Shown: positions 1 to 9,823 of the stretch, piece after piece | Position numbering within the stretch: the first letter of the stretch is position 1 | Layout: every line of letters begins with the position of its first letter | Assembly: GCF_002743375.1 (NCBI RefSeq) | Contig: NZ_PDZC01000003.1 | Span: 186,001 to 250,000, forward strand | Direction: 5' to 3' | DNA length: 64,000 bases | DNA from: Sporosarcina sp. P34 | GTDB taxonomy: Bacteria; Bacillota; Bacilli; Bacillales_A; Planococcaceae | The notes under the pieces: model-generated | What the model was told of the DNA's origin: nothing | Database searches by the model: none | The model's input: only the letters and a program-made list of their open reading frames with translations | Program-made: the position numbers and the translations under genes

Positions 1-795
1 CTAGTTTTTTCAAAAGGTTTATCTACGTTCATTATGAATGATGGTAGTGTTAAAGACTTTTTTACAGGTACGACGTGGAACCCAGCGGAAGTAAATTCCC
101 TAGGCAAACCTATTATCGGGGCCTTGCCATTTATAGTAGGGTCATTGGCGATTACAGGAATATCTGCTCTAATTGCCGGACCACTTGCGATTGGCGCAGC
201 CATTTTCATGAGCGAGATTGCACCAAATGCGGGTAAGAGAATCATGCAGCCTGTGATCGAGTTGTTAGTAGGTATTCCTTCAGTTGTTTATGGATTTATT
301 GGATTAAGTGTCGTCGTACCTTTTTTACGCGATCTATTTCCAGGTAGCGGATTTGGTATTGCAGCGGGGACTATCGTGTTATCTGTCATGATCTTACCGA
401 CAGTCACGAGTTTAGCACTAGACGCAATTCAGTCAGTTCCACGTTCATTGCGTGAAGCATCGCTGGCGCTAGGTTCAACCAGATGGCAAATGATTTGTAA
501 AGTTGTATTGAAAACTGCGAAACCTGGCCTTCTGATGGCTATCATTTTCGGAATGGCGCGAGCATTTGGTGAAGCTCTAGCAGTTCAGATGGTTATTGGG
601 AATGCATCAGTCATTCCGCATTCGTTATTTGAACCGGCCTCCACGATTACTAGTATTTTAACAATGGGCATGGGATATACGGTGATGGGACAAGTTGAAA
701 ATAATGCGCTCTGGTCACTCGCGCTTATACTTTTACTGATGTCGCTATTCTTCACGATTATAGTACGAATGATTGGAAAGGGGAAAAGTGCGTAA
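1..795 (+). CDS. pstC: Phosphate ABC transporter permease PstC, 5' end outside window
   Basis: One of two membrane permeases of the high-affinity phosphate importer PstSCAB. The reading frame is open from base 1, so the first visible ATG (position 34) is internal and the N-terminus, including the first membrane helix, lies to the left. The visible part has several hydrophobic segments and the conserved permease loop near positions 430-500 (SLREASLALGSTRWQ), which contacts the ATPase. Its stop overlaps the pstA start by one base (TAATG), showing translational coupling. The phosphate-binding protein pstS is probably just upstream. Identification rests on this motif and on the pstA-pstB-pstB genes that follow. 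Confidence 0.95.
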   Translation, partial: LVFSKGLSTFIMNDGSVKDFFTGTTWNPAEVNSLGKPIIGALPFIVGSLAITGISALIAGPLAIGAAIFMSEIAPNAGKRIMQPVIELLVGIPSVVYGFIGLSVVVPFLRDLFPGSGFGIAAGTIVLSVMILPTVTSLALDAIQSVPRSLREASLALGSTRWQMICKVVLKTAKPGLLMAIIFGMARAFGEALAVQMVIGNASVIPHSLFEPASTITSILTMGMGYTVMGQVENNALWSLALILLLMSLFFTIIVRMIGKGKSA

Positions 796-1679
796 TGTCA
801 GCTAAAACTAAAGATCGGCTCGCTACGGCTGGGCTATATGTCATTGTAGGCATCATCATTACGGTTTTGGCAGGCTTGCTTGGATTTGTCTTTGTAAAAG
901 GTATTCCTCAGCTAAGCTGGCAATTCATCACGACACCCCCTCAGATTTTCAAAGAAGGTGGCGGAGTGGGACCTCAATTATTTAACTCCTTTTATTTACT
1001 CGTTTTGACACTGATGATTGCAGTGCCGATTGCGATTGGTGCAGGGATTTATTTAGCTGAGTATGCGAGGGATCACTGGATCATTCGCTGTATTCGCGTA
1101 CTGATTGAAGTGCTATCTTCATTACCTTCTATAGTAGTAGGATTATTCGGATTCCTCTTTTTCGTTTTGTATATGGGCTGGGGTTTTTCAATTTTATCCG
1201 GTGCCTTCGCACTTTCACTATTCAATCTACCTTTACTCGTACGAGTTGTAGAACAATCTATTTGTAACATACCGAAATCACAACGCGAAGCAGGATGGGC
1301 ACTTGGTTTTTCAAAATGGGAAACGATTACGACCATCATACTTCCAGCAGCACTTCCTGGCATCGTGACGGGTGTCATACTCGCATCGGGGAGAGTATTC
1401 GGTGAGGCGGCTGCTTTGATTTACACAGCAGGAATGAGCACACCGATTATAGATTTCACCAATTGGAATCCGTTGTCCCCCACATCTCCTTTAAATCCAT
1501 TTAGGCCGGCTGAAACATTGGCTGTTCACATTTGGAAAATTAACGGTGAAGGTATTATGCCAGACGCAGCAGCAATCTCTGACGGAGCAGCGGCATTATT
1601 GATCATCTCGATTTTATTCTTTAATTTCACATCACGCTTTATCGGGAACTGGATGTTTAAAAAAATGGGTGCCAATTAA
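795..1679 (+). CDS. pstA: Phosphate ABC transporter permease PstA
   Basis: Second membrane permease of the PstSCAB phosphate importer, 294 residues, a normal length. It has an N-terminal membrane helix near residues 13-35, further hydrophobic segments, and the ATPase-contacting loop SQREAGWALGFSKWET around residues 163-178. The start overlaps the pstC stop (TAATG), and the gene is followed after 12 bases by the first pstB behind a strong AGGAGG site. In Bacillales such operons are normally induced by phosphate starvation through PhoP. I did not find Pho boxes because the operon promoter lies outside the window. Confidence 0.95.
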   Translation: MSAKTKDRLATAGLYVIVGIIITVLAGLLGFVFVKGIPQLSWQFITTPPQIFKEGGGVGPQLFNSFYLLVLTLMIAVPIAIGAGIYLAEYARDHWIIRCIRVLIEVLSSLPSIVVGLFGFLFFVLYMGWGFSILSGAFALSLFNLPLLVRVVEQSICNIPKSQREAGWALGFSKWETITTIILPAALPGIVTGVILASGRVFGEAAALIYTAGMSTPIIDFTNWNPLSPTSPLNPFRPAETLAVHIWKINGEGIMPDAAAISDGAAALLIISILFFNFTSRFIGNWMFKKMGAN

Positions 1680-1691
1680 AGGAGGATATAT

Positions 1692-2522
1692 ATGCAATCG
1701 GTCGCTTTACAGCCTGTCAAAATGAAAACGAATAGAATTAAAGTAGTGGATAGTCCTGATTTTCCACGCAGTTCAGTGTTGCAAACTACCGATTTATCAG
1801 TATATTATGGTGAACATTGTGCTGTTAATGAAGTCAGTTTATCATTCCCAAAACAATCCGTTACGGCATTGATTGGTCCGTCGGGATGTGGGAAATCAAC
1901 TTTCCTGCGTTCTATTAATCGCATGAATGATGACATAGACTCATGTCGTACGGAAGGAAAAATTTATTATGAAGGAGTTGACTTGCATTCACTCAATGTG
2001 AATGTACATGAAATACGCAAACAGATTGGAATGGTATTTCAAAGACCTGTTCCGTTTGCCAAATCTATTTTTAAGAATGTTGCAGCTGGACCTATGCGCT
2101 ACGGAGTGAAGGACAAGCGAGAATTACTAGGAATTGTAGAAGAAAATTTAAAAAAAGCAGCACTGTGGGAAGAAGTGAAAGATCAACTACATACATCCGC
2201 TTTACGCCTTTCAGGTGGGCAACAACAACGACTTTGTATTGCCAGAGCACTTGCCATGCAACCGAGCGTTTTATTACTAGATGAACCTGCGTCTGCCCTT
2301 GATCCCGTGTCGACCGCAAAAATCGAGGAACTGATATCCCAATTAAAAAAAGATTATACGATCGTGATCGTCACACATAATATGCAACAAGCGGCACGTG
2401 TTTCGGATGAGGTAGCGTATTTTTATATGGGGCGTGTCATTGAGCATGGACCTACAGAACAAATATTTAATCATCCACATCATGAACAAACAGCACATTA
2501 TATTAATGGACGCATTGGATAG
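1692..2522 (+). CDS. pstB: Phosphate ABC transporter ATPase PstB, first copy
   Basis: ATP-hydrolysing subunit of the phosphate importer, 276 residues. It shows Walker [10 protein letters not shown] (62-70), signature LSGGQQQR (173-180) and Walker B LLLDEP (194-199). The N-terminal extension of about 25 residues before the ABC domain is longer than in the second copy. The Q-loop region reads [12 protein letters not shown], whereas the downstream copy has [12 protein letters not shown], so the two are not recent duplicates. Tandem pstB genes are also known in B. subtilis (pstBA, pstBB). The start is ATG behind AGGAGG. Confidence 0.93.
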   Translation: MQSVALQPVKMKTNRIKVVDSPDFPRSSVLQTTDLSVYYGEHCAVNEVSLSFPKQSVTALIGPSGCGKSTFLRSINRMNDDIDSCRTEGKIYYEGVDLHSLNVNVHEIRKQIGMVFQRPVPFAKSIFKNVAAGPMRYGVKDKRELLGIVEENLKKAALWEEVKDQLHTSALRLSGGQQQRLCIARALAMQPSVLLLDEPASALDPVSTAKIEELISQLKKDYTIVIVTHNMQQAARVSDEVAYFYMGRVIEHGPTEQIFNHPHHEQTAHYINGRIG

Positions 2523-2533
2523 GGGAGATTGAA

Positions 2534-3310
2534 ATGAATGTAGTGGAATCCATCGAACGATCCGTCATTCAAACGGAAGATTTACAATTCTATTATAATA
2601 CCCACCATGCATTAAAAAATATCAATTTGAAGTTTGAAGAAAAGAAAATTACGGCACTTATAGGCCCATCGGGTTGTGGAAAATCAACTTTTTTGCGGAC
2701 AATGAACCGTATGAATGATCTGATTCCCGGAGTGAGGACAGAAGGGGCAATTTGGATCGGTAATGAAAATATAACCGAGCCGTCTATTGATCCAGTGGAA
2801 TTGCGAAAAAAAGTAGGAATGGTATTTCAACATGCGTCGGTCTTTCCGTTCTCAATTTATGAAAACATTGCATATGGACCCCGTACTCATGGAGAAAGAA
2901 ATAAAAAAGTATTGGATGAGATCGTAGAAGAGAATCTGCGCGCCGCTGCTTTATGGGATGAAGTAAAAGATCACTTGGATCATCCCGCTACAGGTCTTTC
3001 GGGCGGACAACAGCAACGGTTAACGATTGCACGAACATTAGCGACCAAGCCAGAGATTTTATTAATGGATGAACCTACTTCAGCTCTTGATCCGATCTCT
3101 ACCGCCAAAGTAGAAGACTTGATCCGAACATTAAAAGAGCGCTATACGATCATTATCGTAACGCATAATATGCAACAAGCAGCGCGAATATCCGATTTCA
3201 CAGCTTTCTTTCTAAATGGAGAAGTAAAAGAGTATGGACAGACAGCCACACTATTTACCAACCCATTATTTTCCGAAACGAAAGATTATATAGCAGGAAA
3301 GTTTGGTTGA
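2534..3310 (+). CDS. pstB: Phosphate ABC transporter ATPase PstB, second copy
   Basis: Second ATPase of the pst operon, 258 residues, with Walker [10 protein letters not shown] (44-52), signature LSGGQQQR (155-162) and Walker B LLMDEP just after. It starts 11 bases after the first pstB behind GGGGAG. The operon ends here at a strong bidirectional hairpin, so there is no phoU immediately downstream, unlike many pst operons. Having two divergent ATPases suggests that they form alternative or mixed ATPase dimers on the same PstCA permease; this is inference. Confidence 0.93.
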   Translation: MNVVESIERSVIQTEDLQFYYNTHHALKNINLKFEEKKITALIGPSGCGKSTFLRTMNRMNDLIPGVRTEGAIWIGNENITEPSIDPVELRKKVGMVFQHASVFPFSIYENIAYGPRTHGERNKKVLDEIVEENLRAAALWDEVKDHLDHPATGLSGGQQQRLTIARTLATKPEILLMDEPTSALDPISTAKVEDLIRTLKERYTIIIVTHNMQQAARISDFTAFFLNGEVKEYGQTATLFTNPLFSETKDYIAGKFG

Positions 3311-3360
3311 ATTCAGGAAGAAAATACATGAAAAGTAGGTAACTTGTTACATAATAAAGC

Positions 3361-3399
3361 AAACAGCCAGCTTCCTATAAAAGGATGCTGGCTGTTCGT
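3361..3399. terminator. Bidirectional terminator between pstB and trhO
   Basis: Inverted repeat AACAGCCAGCTTCCT / AGGATGCTGGCTGTT with a short AT-rich loop, lying between the convergent ends of the pst operon and trhO. It is placed to serve both strands. Confidence 0.8.
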
Positions 3400-3402
3400 G
3401 TA

Positions 3403-4377
3403 TTAAGAAATGGTTTCATGAGCACGTGATGCTGTAATTTTGGCCATTCGTGCGTCGTATTCATCCACTGTCATATCGTGTTCTACAAAATAACGGTTAC
3501 GAGGGTGTGTGCGGCAGTCGTCTGAACAACTGCGCATATAGAAATGTTCATTCTCTTCTGAGCATAGAATTTTTGCATTACACTCAGGATTTGCACAGTT
3601 TACATAGCGTTCACAAGGTGTGCCGTCAAAATGGTCGCGTCCTACGATGACGTGCTCTACTTGGTTGATCGGAACTGCGATACGCTCATCGAATACGTAG
3701 CATTGACCGTCCCATAACTGTCCTTTTGCTTTAGGGTCTTTACCGTAAGAAACGATACCACCGTGCAAATGTGCTACATCTTCGAATCCTTCACGTTTCA
3801 ACCAGCCAGTGAACTTCTCACAACGAATACCGCCCGTACAATATGCAAGAATTTTCTTACCTTCAAGCTGTTCTTTGTTTTCCATTACCCATTCAGGAAG
3901 GTCACGGAAGTTTTCGATATCCGGGCGTATTGCACCACGGAAATGACCTAGGTCAAACTCATAATCATTACGAGCATCCAAAACAACAGTGTTCTCATCT
4001 TGCATTTGTTTTAAGAACTCTTCAGGCTCCAAATATTCACCTGTAAGTTCTAAAGGATTGACATCTTCAGGTAAGCTGAGATTGACAATCTCTGGACGGA
4101 AGCGAACGTGCATTTTTTTGAATGCGTGACCGTCTGTTTCATCAATTTTAAACCACACATCAGCAAAACGTGGATCAGCTTTCATATGCTCCATATACGC
4201 ATCCGTTTGTTCGATTGTTCCTGAACAAGTACCGTTGATGCCTTCTGCACCGACAAGAATACGTCCTTTTAATCCAGTTTCTTTACAGAATTCCAAATGT
4301 GAAGCCGCAAACTCTTCAGGCTCCTCGATTGTTACATACTTATAAAACAATAATACTCGATAGTCTTTCTTTTCCAT
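3403..4377 (-). CDS. trhO: tRNA uridine(34) hydroxylase TrhO, rhodanese family
   Basis: Oxygen-dependent hydroxylase that makes 5-hydroxyuridine at the wobble position of tRNAs (family of E. coli YceA and B. subtilis YbfQ). 324 residues, the usual length. An N-terminal acylphosphatase-like domain is followed by a rhodanese domain with the active cysteine at about residue 180 in [11 protein letters not shown], then a cysteine-rich C-terminal region (CANPEC, CSEE, CSDDC) that may bind metal. The frame is open a further 43 codons upstream. The start is placed at 4377 because AGAAGGCGG precedes it at the right distance and [14 protein letters not shown] matches family N-termini. It is a single-gene unit convergent with pst. 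Confidence 0.92.
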   Translation of the reverse strand: MEKKDYRVLLFYKYVTIEEPEEFAASHLEFCKETGLKGRILVGAEGINGTCSGTIEQTDAYMEHMKADPRFADVWFKIDETDGHAFKKMHVRFRPEIVNLSLPEDVNPLELTGEYLEPEEFLKQMQDENTVVLDARNDYEFDLGHFRGAIRPDIENFRDLPEWVMENKEQLEGKKILAYCTGGIRCEKFTGWLKREGFEDVAHLHGGIVSYGKDPKAKGQLWDGQCYVFDERIAVPINQVEHVIVGRDHFDGTPCERYVNCANPECNAKILCSEENEHFYMRSCSDDCRTHPRNRYFVEHDMTVDEYDARMAKITASRAHETIS

Positions 4378-4779
4378 GTAAATTACCGCCTTCTGTTTGA
4401 TCTTTGCAATAGACAACAGCCGAGATCGGTGTGTACAAAGGGATACTGTGTCCCTTGAACCCGAATTTGCAAGAATCGAGCCCAGAATAGTATAGCATAA
4501 TTTCATTTTCGAGAAAAGTATTCAATAAGCTATTTTACATAAAAATCTTTTTTAAAAGGCAACACACCACTACAAACAACTTTGTATCATCATGGATTTA
4601 TTGTATACTAGGAGATGGAAAAACCTTCATTTAATTCAATTGAAATTAAGAGTAGCGGATTGTAAAATATTCAGATGGAATACAGAATACTTTTGGAACG
4701 TAAGGGTATAGTAATCCTATTGCTAGTAAACTGTAATTTATCATCAAAGCTGGCGAGTGTGTAGTAAAGGAGTCCTTTC
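4378..4779. other. Intergenic region between divergent trhO and pdaC
   Basis: About 400 bases without a convincing gene. The trhO side contains a small hairpin, GGGATACTGTGTCCC near 4440-4455, that would lie in the trhO leader. The pdaC side has a plausible promoter at 4582-4609. Nothing else is recognised; several short frames overlap trhO and pdaC only as shadows. Confidence 0.5.
4582..4609 (+). promoter_or_regulatory. Candidate sigma-A promoter of pdaC
   Basis: TTGTAT (4582-4587), a 16-base spacer, and TATACT (4604-4609), about 170 bases before the pdaC start. Confidence 0.4.
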
Positions 4780-6156
4780 ATGAAACATACAAATAAAAGA
4801 CGTCGATCATCATGGATCGATAGTGCATTGATCATCACGATCATCACTTTACTATCTATTACGCTACTATTAATAGTGAATGTAATGAAAACTAAAGATA
4901 CCAGTGCAAGTAAACACGTAACACATGAAATTATACCCGCACCGAAACAGGAAGTTTCGGTTGAGTCGATTATATCGCCGTATCCAGGGATAAAAATATT
5001 TACGGAGAAACCTAAGGACTCCAAGCATCCTTTTATCATTCGATATCCTCAAACAGAATACGACGGCTTTAATAAGCAAGTGTTGGACTATGTAGATCAA
5101 TTGAAAACAGCCTATGCCAATGAACAACAAAAGGAAAACAGGGTGTCTAAGTTAGATGTATCTTTTGAAACGCTTCAGCACCTTTCGGGAAACTATTCTT
5201 TTGTTATGCGTGCTGTTACGTACTTTGCTGATCAAGATAGTCAAATGAAGATAAAAACATTCCATATCAATCCTGAAACAGGAGAAGAACTCAAGATTGA
5301 AGATATTGTGGATCATAATTTGGAAAAGCTAAAACGAATGGCGAGTGTAGTGCGTCATGAAATCCATCATAGTCCACTTTTAGAAGAGAATGTGATTAAG
5401 GAAAGTGTATGGCAACCTACTGAACCTATGTGGGTAAACTATCGTAACTATGCCTTAACAGATGACTCATTATTTCTATACTTTGGGACAGGTGAATTTA
5501 CAAAAAGGCAAGCTGGACCGGCAACTGTGGAAATCCCACTACAAAAATTGAATCCATTCCTAGCAAAGGAATTTCAAGTTGCATCTGATGACACTAAAAA
5601 GGAAAAGACTATTGCTTTGACGTTTGATGATGGTCCCGATCCAATTTATACACTAAGAATTTTGGAGACACTTGAGAAATATAACGCAAAAGCTACCTTT
5701 TTTATGCTCGGCAATAGAGTTCATTCATACCCTGCAATTGCTAAGAAAGTGGCTGAAGCTGGGCATGAGATAGGTAACCACTCCTGGAATCATCCTACCT
5801 TGACAGGGCTTAGTGACGTAGCACTTCAAAGTGAAGTGAAAGGGACATCCGATATCATTGAAGCGATCATCGGACACCCAGCCACTGTTTTTAGACCCCC
5901 ATATGGTGCTGTAGATGATCGCGTACGGGAAAGCACGAAATTACCTGTCGTTTTATGGAATGTGGATACATTGGACTGGGAGCATCACGACCCCGAACTG
6001 ATATTAGAACATGTTGCACAAGATGCCCGTGCAGGCAGTATAATTTTAATGCATGATATTCATAAATCGACTGCTGATGGACTGGAAGCGGTACTTGAAA
6101 ATCTACAGTCTCAAGGCTTTAAATTCGTGACAATATCTGAAATGGATGAATATTGA
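4780..6156 (+). CDS. pdaC: Membrane-anchored polysaccharide deacetylase, PdaC-like
   Basis: Extracytoplasmic deacetylase acting on peptidoglycan N-acetyl groups, 458 residues. A basic N-terminus (KHTNKRRRS) leads into one membrane anchor (about 14-36). Next comes a DUF4163/DUF3298-type region (about 70-260), then a NodB homology domain (278-458). The metal and catalytic motifs are TFDDGPD (281-287), HSWNH (334-338), RPPYG (372-376) and LMHDIH (423-428). This domain order is that of B. subtilis PdaC, which gives lysozyme resistance. The start is ATG behind AAAGGAG. Monocistronic, with its own terminator. The membrane anchor rather than a cleaved signal is inferred from the lack of a clear cleavage site. 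Confidence 0.88.
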   Translation: MKHTNKRRRSSWIDSALIITIITLLSITLLLIVNVMKTKDTSASKHVTHEIIPAPKQEVSVESIISPYPGIKIFTEKPKDSKHPFIIRYPQTEYDGFNKQVLDYVDQLKTAYANEQQKENRVSKLDVSFETLQHLSGNYSFVMRAVTYFADQDSQMKIKTFHINPETGEELKIEDIVDHNLEKLKRMASVVRHEIHHSPLLEENVIKESVWQPTEPMWVNYRNYALTDDSLFLYFGTGEFTKRQAGPATVEIPLQKLNPFLAKEFQVASDDTKKEKTIALTFDDGPDPIYTLRILETLEKYNAKATFFMLGNRVHSYPAIAKKVAEAGHEIGNHSWNHPTLTGLSDVALQSEVKGTSDIIEAIIGHPATVFRPPYGAVDDRVRESTKLPVVLWNVDTLDWEHHDPELILEHVAQDARAGSIILMHDIHKSTADGLEAVLENLQSQGFKFVTISEMDEY

Positions 6157-6160
6157 TGTG

Positions 6161-6207
6161 AAGTTGTTCCATTGTTTTTTGTCTAACAATGGAACAACTT
6201 TTGTTTT
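6161..6207 (+). terminator. Terminator after pdaC
   Basis: Sixteen-base perfect inverted repeat AAGTTGTTCCATTGTT / AACAATGGAACAACTT, followed by a T-rich tract. Confidence 0.9.
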
Positions 6208-6349
6208 GTACAGTCCTATTGATAGGTAGAAATTTATATTCTGTCCAAATAGCTGTAACATATAGGGAAAATAAATAATGATGAACTATAATTAGTGCAG
6301 CACAGCATGATATACTATACGGAATGAAATCATTGGAGGAACAACGAGC

Positions 6350-7165
6350 ATGGAATGGAGAAATTTATACCGCGGATTTTTGATGGGCATCAGTGATTTG
6401 ATTCCCGGAGTAAGTGGCGGGACGATTGCATTTATATTAGGCATCTATGATCAGTTGCTTATTTCAATAAGTGGTTTTTTTAGTAAGGACTGGAAGAAGC
6501 ATATTGGTTTCCTCATTCCGCTTGGTATCGGGATGGGTGCGACAATCATTCTATTCAGTAAAGTTATTTCATATTTACTAAAGCATTATCACGAACCTAC
6601 TCAATACTTATTTTTAGGGTTAATTGTTGGTGTTATTCCGTTTGTTTCAAAGCAAGCGGAACTGAAAACGAACTTTAAATTCCGTCATATTGTTTTGATG
6701 GTAATAGTGGCAGCTGCATTAGCTTCTACTGCTTTTATGAATCCTATTGACCCAATATCTATTACCCATCTAACAGTGAAAAATACGATCATTCTTTTCT
6801 TATCGGGATGGGCAGGTAGTATGGCTATGCTGTTGCCAGGTATTAGTGGGTCTTTCATTTTACTATTGCTAGGCGTTTATGCGACAGTTATTACGGCTAT
6901 TTCAGACTTTAATATACCGATTATAATCGCGACAGGTTGTGGGATCATTGTTGGGTTTATAATCAGCAGTAAACTAATACGCTACCTGCTCTCTAATTTC
7001 CATACCGGAATGTTTGCCGTAATCATAGGATTAATCATCGGGTCGGTCTTTGTGATTTATCCAGGCATGCCTGAAAGTGGTACGCCATTTGTCATGAGTG
7101 TTATTGCAGTTGTTCTTGGACTTTTGATTGCTAATATATTAAACGGTGTAGGCGATAACGCGTAG
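6350..7165 (+). CDS. DUF368 membrane protein, candidate undecaprenyl-phosphate translocase
   Basis: Polytopic membrane protein of 271 residues with the DUF368 signature near the N-terminus (SDLIPGVSGGTIAF) and its second half-repeat near residue 160 (AMLLPGISGSF). These two PG-x-SG motifs indicate an internal duplication with re-entrant loops. DUF368 proteins (PopT) have been shown to return undecaprenyl phosphate across the membrane in other bacteria, in parallel with DedA proteins; a DedA gene is also in this window at 15952. Start is ATG behind GGAGG. A TATACT hexamer at 6311-6316 could be a -10 box, but I see no good -35. Monocistronic. Confidence 0.85.
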   Translation: MEWRNLYRGFLMGISDLIPGVSGGTIAFILGIYDQLLISISGFFSKDWKKHIGFLIPLGIGMGATIILFSKVISYLLKHYHEPTQYLFLGLIVGVIPFVSKQAELKTNFKFRHIVLMVIVAAALASTAFMNPIDPISITHLTVKNTIILFLSGWAGSMAMLLPGISGSFILLLLGVYATVITAISDFNIPIIIATGCGIIVGFIISSKLIRYLLSNFHTGMFAVIIGLIIGSVFVIYPGMPESGTPFVMSVIAVVLGLLIANILNGVGDNA

Positions 7166-7170
7166 AATGC

Positions 7171-7206
7171 AAAAGCCGCTTGGGGAAAATTCTCCAAGCG
7201 GCTTTT
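7171..7206. terminator. Bidirectional terminator between DUF368 gene and katA
   Basis: AAAAGCCGCTTGG (7171-7183) pairs with CCAAGCGGCTTTT (7194-7206), giving A and T runs on both strands between convergent genes. Confidence 0.9.
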
Positions 7207-7215
7207 CATATGGTG

Positions 7216-8721
7216 TTATTTTCCTACTATCATTGTTGTATTTTCGATATCTACATCTGCCATGGGAATATCCAATGCTTTTGCTACACCTTCACCGTAT
7301 TTCGGATCTGCTAAGTAGCAGTGACGGATATGCTTGATTTTGATCTCTTTCGGTGCGTCACCCATATTTCGTGCAGTATTCTCGAAAAGGCGCTGCTGCT
7401 CTTCTAGGTTCAAAATATTGAATAACTTACCAGGCTGTGTAAAGTAGTCATCGTCATCTTCACGGAAATCCCAGTGGTCTGCGTCGCCATGAATTTTTAG
7501 TGGCGGCTCTTTAAAGTCTGGCTGCTCTTGCCATTCACCATGGCTGTTTGGTTCATAATGAAGAGTAGAGCCCTTATTACCATCAACACGCATTGCTCCA
7601 TCACGGTGGAAGCTGTGGAACGGACATTTTGGTGCGTTAACGGGAATCTGATGATGATTGACACCTAAACGATAACGTTGCGCATCGCCATAAGAGAATA
7701 AACGAGCTTGCAGCATTTTATCAGGTGAGAACCCAATGCCTGGAACGACCGCAGCTGGTGTAAACGCAGCTTGCTCTACTTCAGCAAAGTAGTTTTCAGG
7801 GTTACGGTTCAATTCGAATTCACCGACTTCAATTAAAGGGAAGTCCTTTTTATACCAAACTTTTGTTAAATCGAATGGATTATACGGCATTTCCATTGCC
7901 TCTTCTTCTGTCATCACTTGAATGTACATTTTCCACTTAGGGAAATTGCCATTGTCAATGTTACTCAGCAAATCGCGTTGTGAACTTTCACGATCCGTTG
8001 CAACAGTCGCTGCAGCTTCTTCATCTGTCATATTTTCGATACCTTGCTGGGAACGGAAATGGAACTTAACCCAGTGACGTTCATTGTTTTCATTGATCAT
8101 ACTGAATGTATGGCTACTAAATCCATGCATTTCGCGGTATGAACGAGGAATACCTCTGTCGCTCATTAAGATCGTGATCTGGTGGAGTGCTTCAGGAAGT
8201 CCAGTCCAGAAATCCCAGTTGTTTGTTGCGCTACGCATGTTTGTACGTGGATCACGTTTGACTGCGTGATTCAAGTCTGGGAATTGCAAAGGATCGCGGA
8301 AGAAGAATACAGGTGTATTATTTCCGACCATGTCCCAGTTTCCTTCTTCAGTATAGAACTTCAAAGAAAAACCGCGGATATCGCGCTCTGCATCGGCTGC
8401 ACCACGTTCGCCTGCAACTGTAGAGAAGCGTGCGAACATCTCCGTCTGTTTGCCAATCTCGGAAAATAACTTTGCTTTCGTATACTTTGTAATATCATGC
8501 GTCACAGTGAAGGTGCCGTATGCTCCAGATCCTTTTGCATGCATACGACGCTCAGGAATAACTTCGCGATCAAAATGTGCTAATTTTTCAAGTAACCATA
8601 CATCTTGTAATAGAAGGGGACCTCTTGGACCAGCGGACATCGAGTTTTGATTATCAACTACTGGTGCCCCCGCAGCCGTTGTCAATTTTCTTTTTTGAGA
8701 ATTATTATCATTGTTATTCAA
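7216..8721 (-). CDS. katA: Monofunctional haem catalase KatA
   Basis: Converts hydrogen peroxide to water and oxygen. 501 residues, typical of a clade 3 small-subunit catalase. The visible catalytic residues are the distal His61 in [12 protein letters not shown], the distal Asn in [11 protein letters not shown] (about 134) and the proximal haem-ligand Tyr344 in [12 protein letters not shown]. The NADPH-binding region is intact. There is no signal peptide, so it is cytoplasmic. Start ATG lies behind GAGGAGG. A near-perfect PerR box lies 80 bases upstream, so peroxide induction by derepression of PerR is likely. Confidence 0.96.
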   Translation of the reverse strand: MNNNDNNSQKRKLTTAAGAPVVDNQNSMSAGPRGPLLLQDVWLLEKLAHFDREVIPERRMHAKGSGAYGTFTVTHDITKYTKAKLFSEIGKQTEMFARFSTVAGERGAADAERDIRGFSLKFYTEEGNWDMVGNNTPVFFFRDPLQFPDLNHAVKRDPRTNMRSATNNWDFWTGLPEALHQITILMSDRGIPRSYREMHGFSSHTFSMINENNERHWVKFHFRSQQGIENMTDEEAAATVATDRESSQRDLLSNIDNGNFPKWKMYIQVMTEEEAMEMPYNPFDLTKVWYKKDFPLIEVGEFELNRNPENYFAEVEQAAFTPAAVVPGIGFSPDKMLQARLFSYGDAQRYRLGVNHHQIPVNAPKCPFHSFHRDGAMRVDGNKGSTLHYEPNSHGEWQEQPDFKEPPLKIHGDADHWDFREDDDDYFTQPGKLFNILNLEEQQRLFENTARNMGDAPKEIKIKHIRHCYLADPKYGEGVAKALDIPMADVDIENTTMIVGK

Positions 8722-8800
8722 AATACATTCCTCCTCAGTTATTGTTTTGTAATCTATGAATATGATTGTATCAAAACCTCATCCAAAAATAAACCTTTAT

Positions 8801-8815
8801 TTATAATTATTATTA
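8801..8815. promoter_or_regulatory. PerR box upstream of katA
   Basis: TTATAATTATTATTA matches the PerR consensus TTATAATnATTATAA at every defined position except one. It lies 80 bp upstream of the katA start, in the expected promoter region, and between katA and the divergent lipoprotein gene. Confidence 0.75.
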
Positions 8816-8975
8816 ATTGATAAATATTATTAACAGGTACAGGTTATTATGTACTGTATATTCATCATAATTTGTTGCCAACTATTTGTCTAGAAATACG
8901 ATTTAGATTAAGTATTTTAGTAGAATGATGTATAATCTTAATAGAAAAGGTTTCACGTAGAAAGGATATCAATAT

Positions 8976-9470
8976 ATGAGCACTATGAAAAAGTGGTTTA
9001 TTTTTGCTATAGTACTAAGCTGTTTATCAATAGTGTTAGGCGCATGCAGCACGAAAAAACAAAGCGCACCGCCAGAAAAAACACCTGAACTATCTCCTGT
9101 AATTCTAGAACAAGAGGAAGTGATTGTGGCAGCTGTGGAAGATGAAGAGTTATATCGGAATGTCGTAAATCAGCTGGAACATGCAGGCTTCACTGTAGGC
9201 GAACCCGCCGAAGCTGCGATTGATATGTTCAAAGCGGAAAGTGGCATGATCCTAACGATCAATGGGGATGCTTTACTTCCATTGCATCTCTATAAACTAG
9301 ATCCGTCTGACAAACGTCTTGAAATAGTCGAAGATACAGGTAATCTTCCTGTCTATATCGGCAGCAAGACAGAGCAGTTGGCCGTAAAAAAGGTAGGTCA
9401 CTTCATTATATATCTTCACAAAGGACATCCTGAGTATGATGAGATTATGAAAGTACTAAATAACATGTAA
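8976..9470 (+). CDS. Small lipoprotein of unknown function
   Basis: 164-residue predicted lipoprotein. A hydrophobic signal (residues 5-22) ends in the lipobox LGAC with the modified cysteine at about 23, then a proline/charge-rich linker and a small globular domain of roughly 120 residues. I do not recognise the domain. It contains no obvious catalytic motif and looks like a small alpha/beta fold. ATG at 8976 follows AAAGGA; the in-frame ATG at 8985 is an alternative start that keeps the signal. TATAAT at 8931-8936 may be the -10 box, with a poor -35. It is divergent from katA and shares the PerR-box region, so coregulation by peroxide is possible but unproven. Confidence 0.75.
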   Translation: MSTMKKWFIFAIVLSCLSIVLGACSTKKQSAPPEKTPELSPVILEQEEVIVAAVEDEELYRNVVNQLEHAGFTVGEPAEAAIDMFKAESGMILTINGDALLPLHLYKLDPSDKRLEIVEDTGNLPVYIGSKTEQLAVKKVGHFIIYLHKGHPEYDEIMKVLNNM

Positions 9471-9472
9471 TT

Positions 9473-9516
9473 AAAACGACTCGCTTCCTGCTAATGGGGA
9501 GTGAGTCGTTTTTTAT
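9473..9516 (+). terminator. Terminator after lipoprotein gene
   Basis: AAAACGACTCGCTTCC pairs with GGGGAGTGAGTCGTTTT (one wobble) across a short loop, followed by TTTTTT. Confidence 0.85.
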
Positions 9517-9560
9517 CTTCGAAGACTGCCATATTGTGTGAGGAGACGTAGATTGCACAA

Positions 9561-9727
9561 TCGATCATAGTAGCGGCTTAACCGCTCATAAATGTCGTCA
9601 CCCGCTCATAGTTCCTCTACAACCGATTAAAAACACGTTACAACCGCTCATACCTACTTCGCACCCGCTCTATCATACGCTTTAACCGCTCTATACAGTT
9701 ATTTCCCCGATTATGAACTGCAATTGC
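9561..9727. repeat. 21-bp periodic array, eight degenerate units
   Basis: Eight units start at 9561, 9582, 9602, 9623, 9644, 9665, 9686 and 9707, so spacing is 21 bp except for one 20-bp step. Each unit begins with a motif of the CCGCTCATA type (first unit TCGATCATA, others CCGATTAAA, CCGCTCTAT, CCGATTATG), while the remaining 12 bases vary strongly but often end in AA or AC. The array lies in the 450-base gap before cydA and overlaps no plausible gene. Confidence 0.8.
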
Positions 9728-9823
9728 ATGAAAGCCCCCTTTGCAACAGAAATCCCAGTCCGCTACTAGTAAATCTAGTTAGAAATACCACTGAAACTCA
9801 CTCGTACCAGACTCTTTTATACG

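Noticed and set aside
1073..1378. 101-codon minus-strand frame inside pstA
   Set aside because: It is a shadow of pstA in another frame with no ribosome site. The same applies to the many other frames lying opposite or within recognised genes.
9561..9727. CRISPR-like array
   Set aside because: The conserved part is only about nine degenerate bases with 12-base filler, far shorter than CRISPR repeats and spacers, and no cas genes are present.
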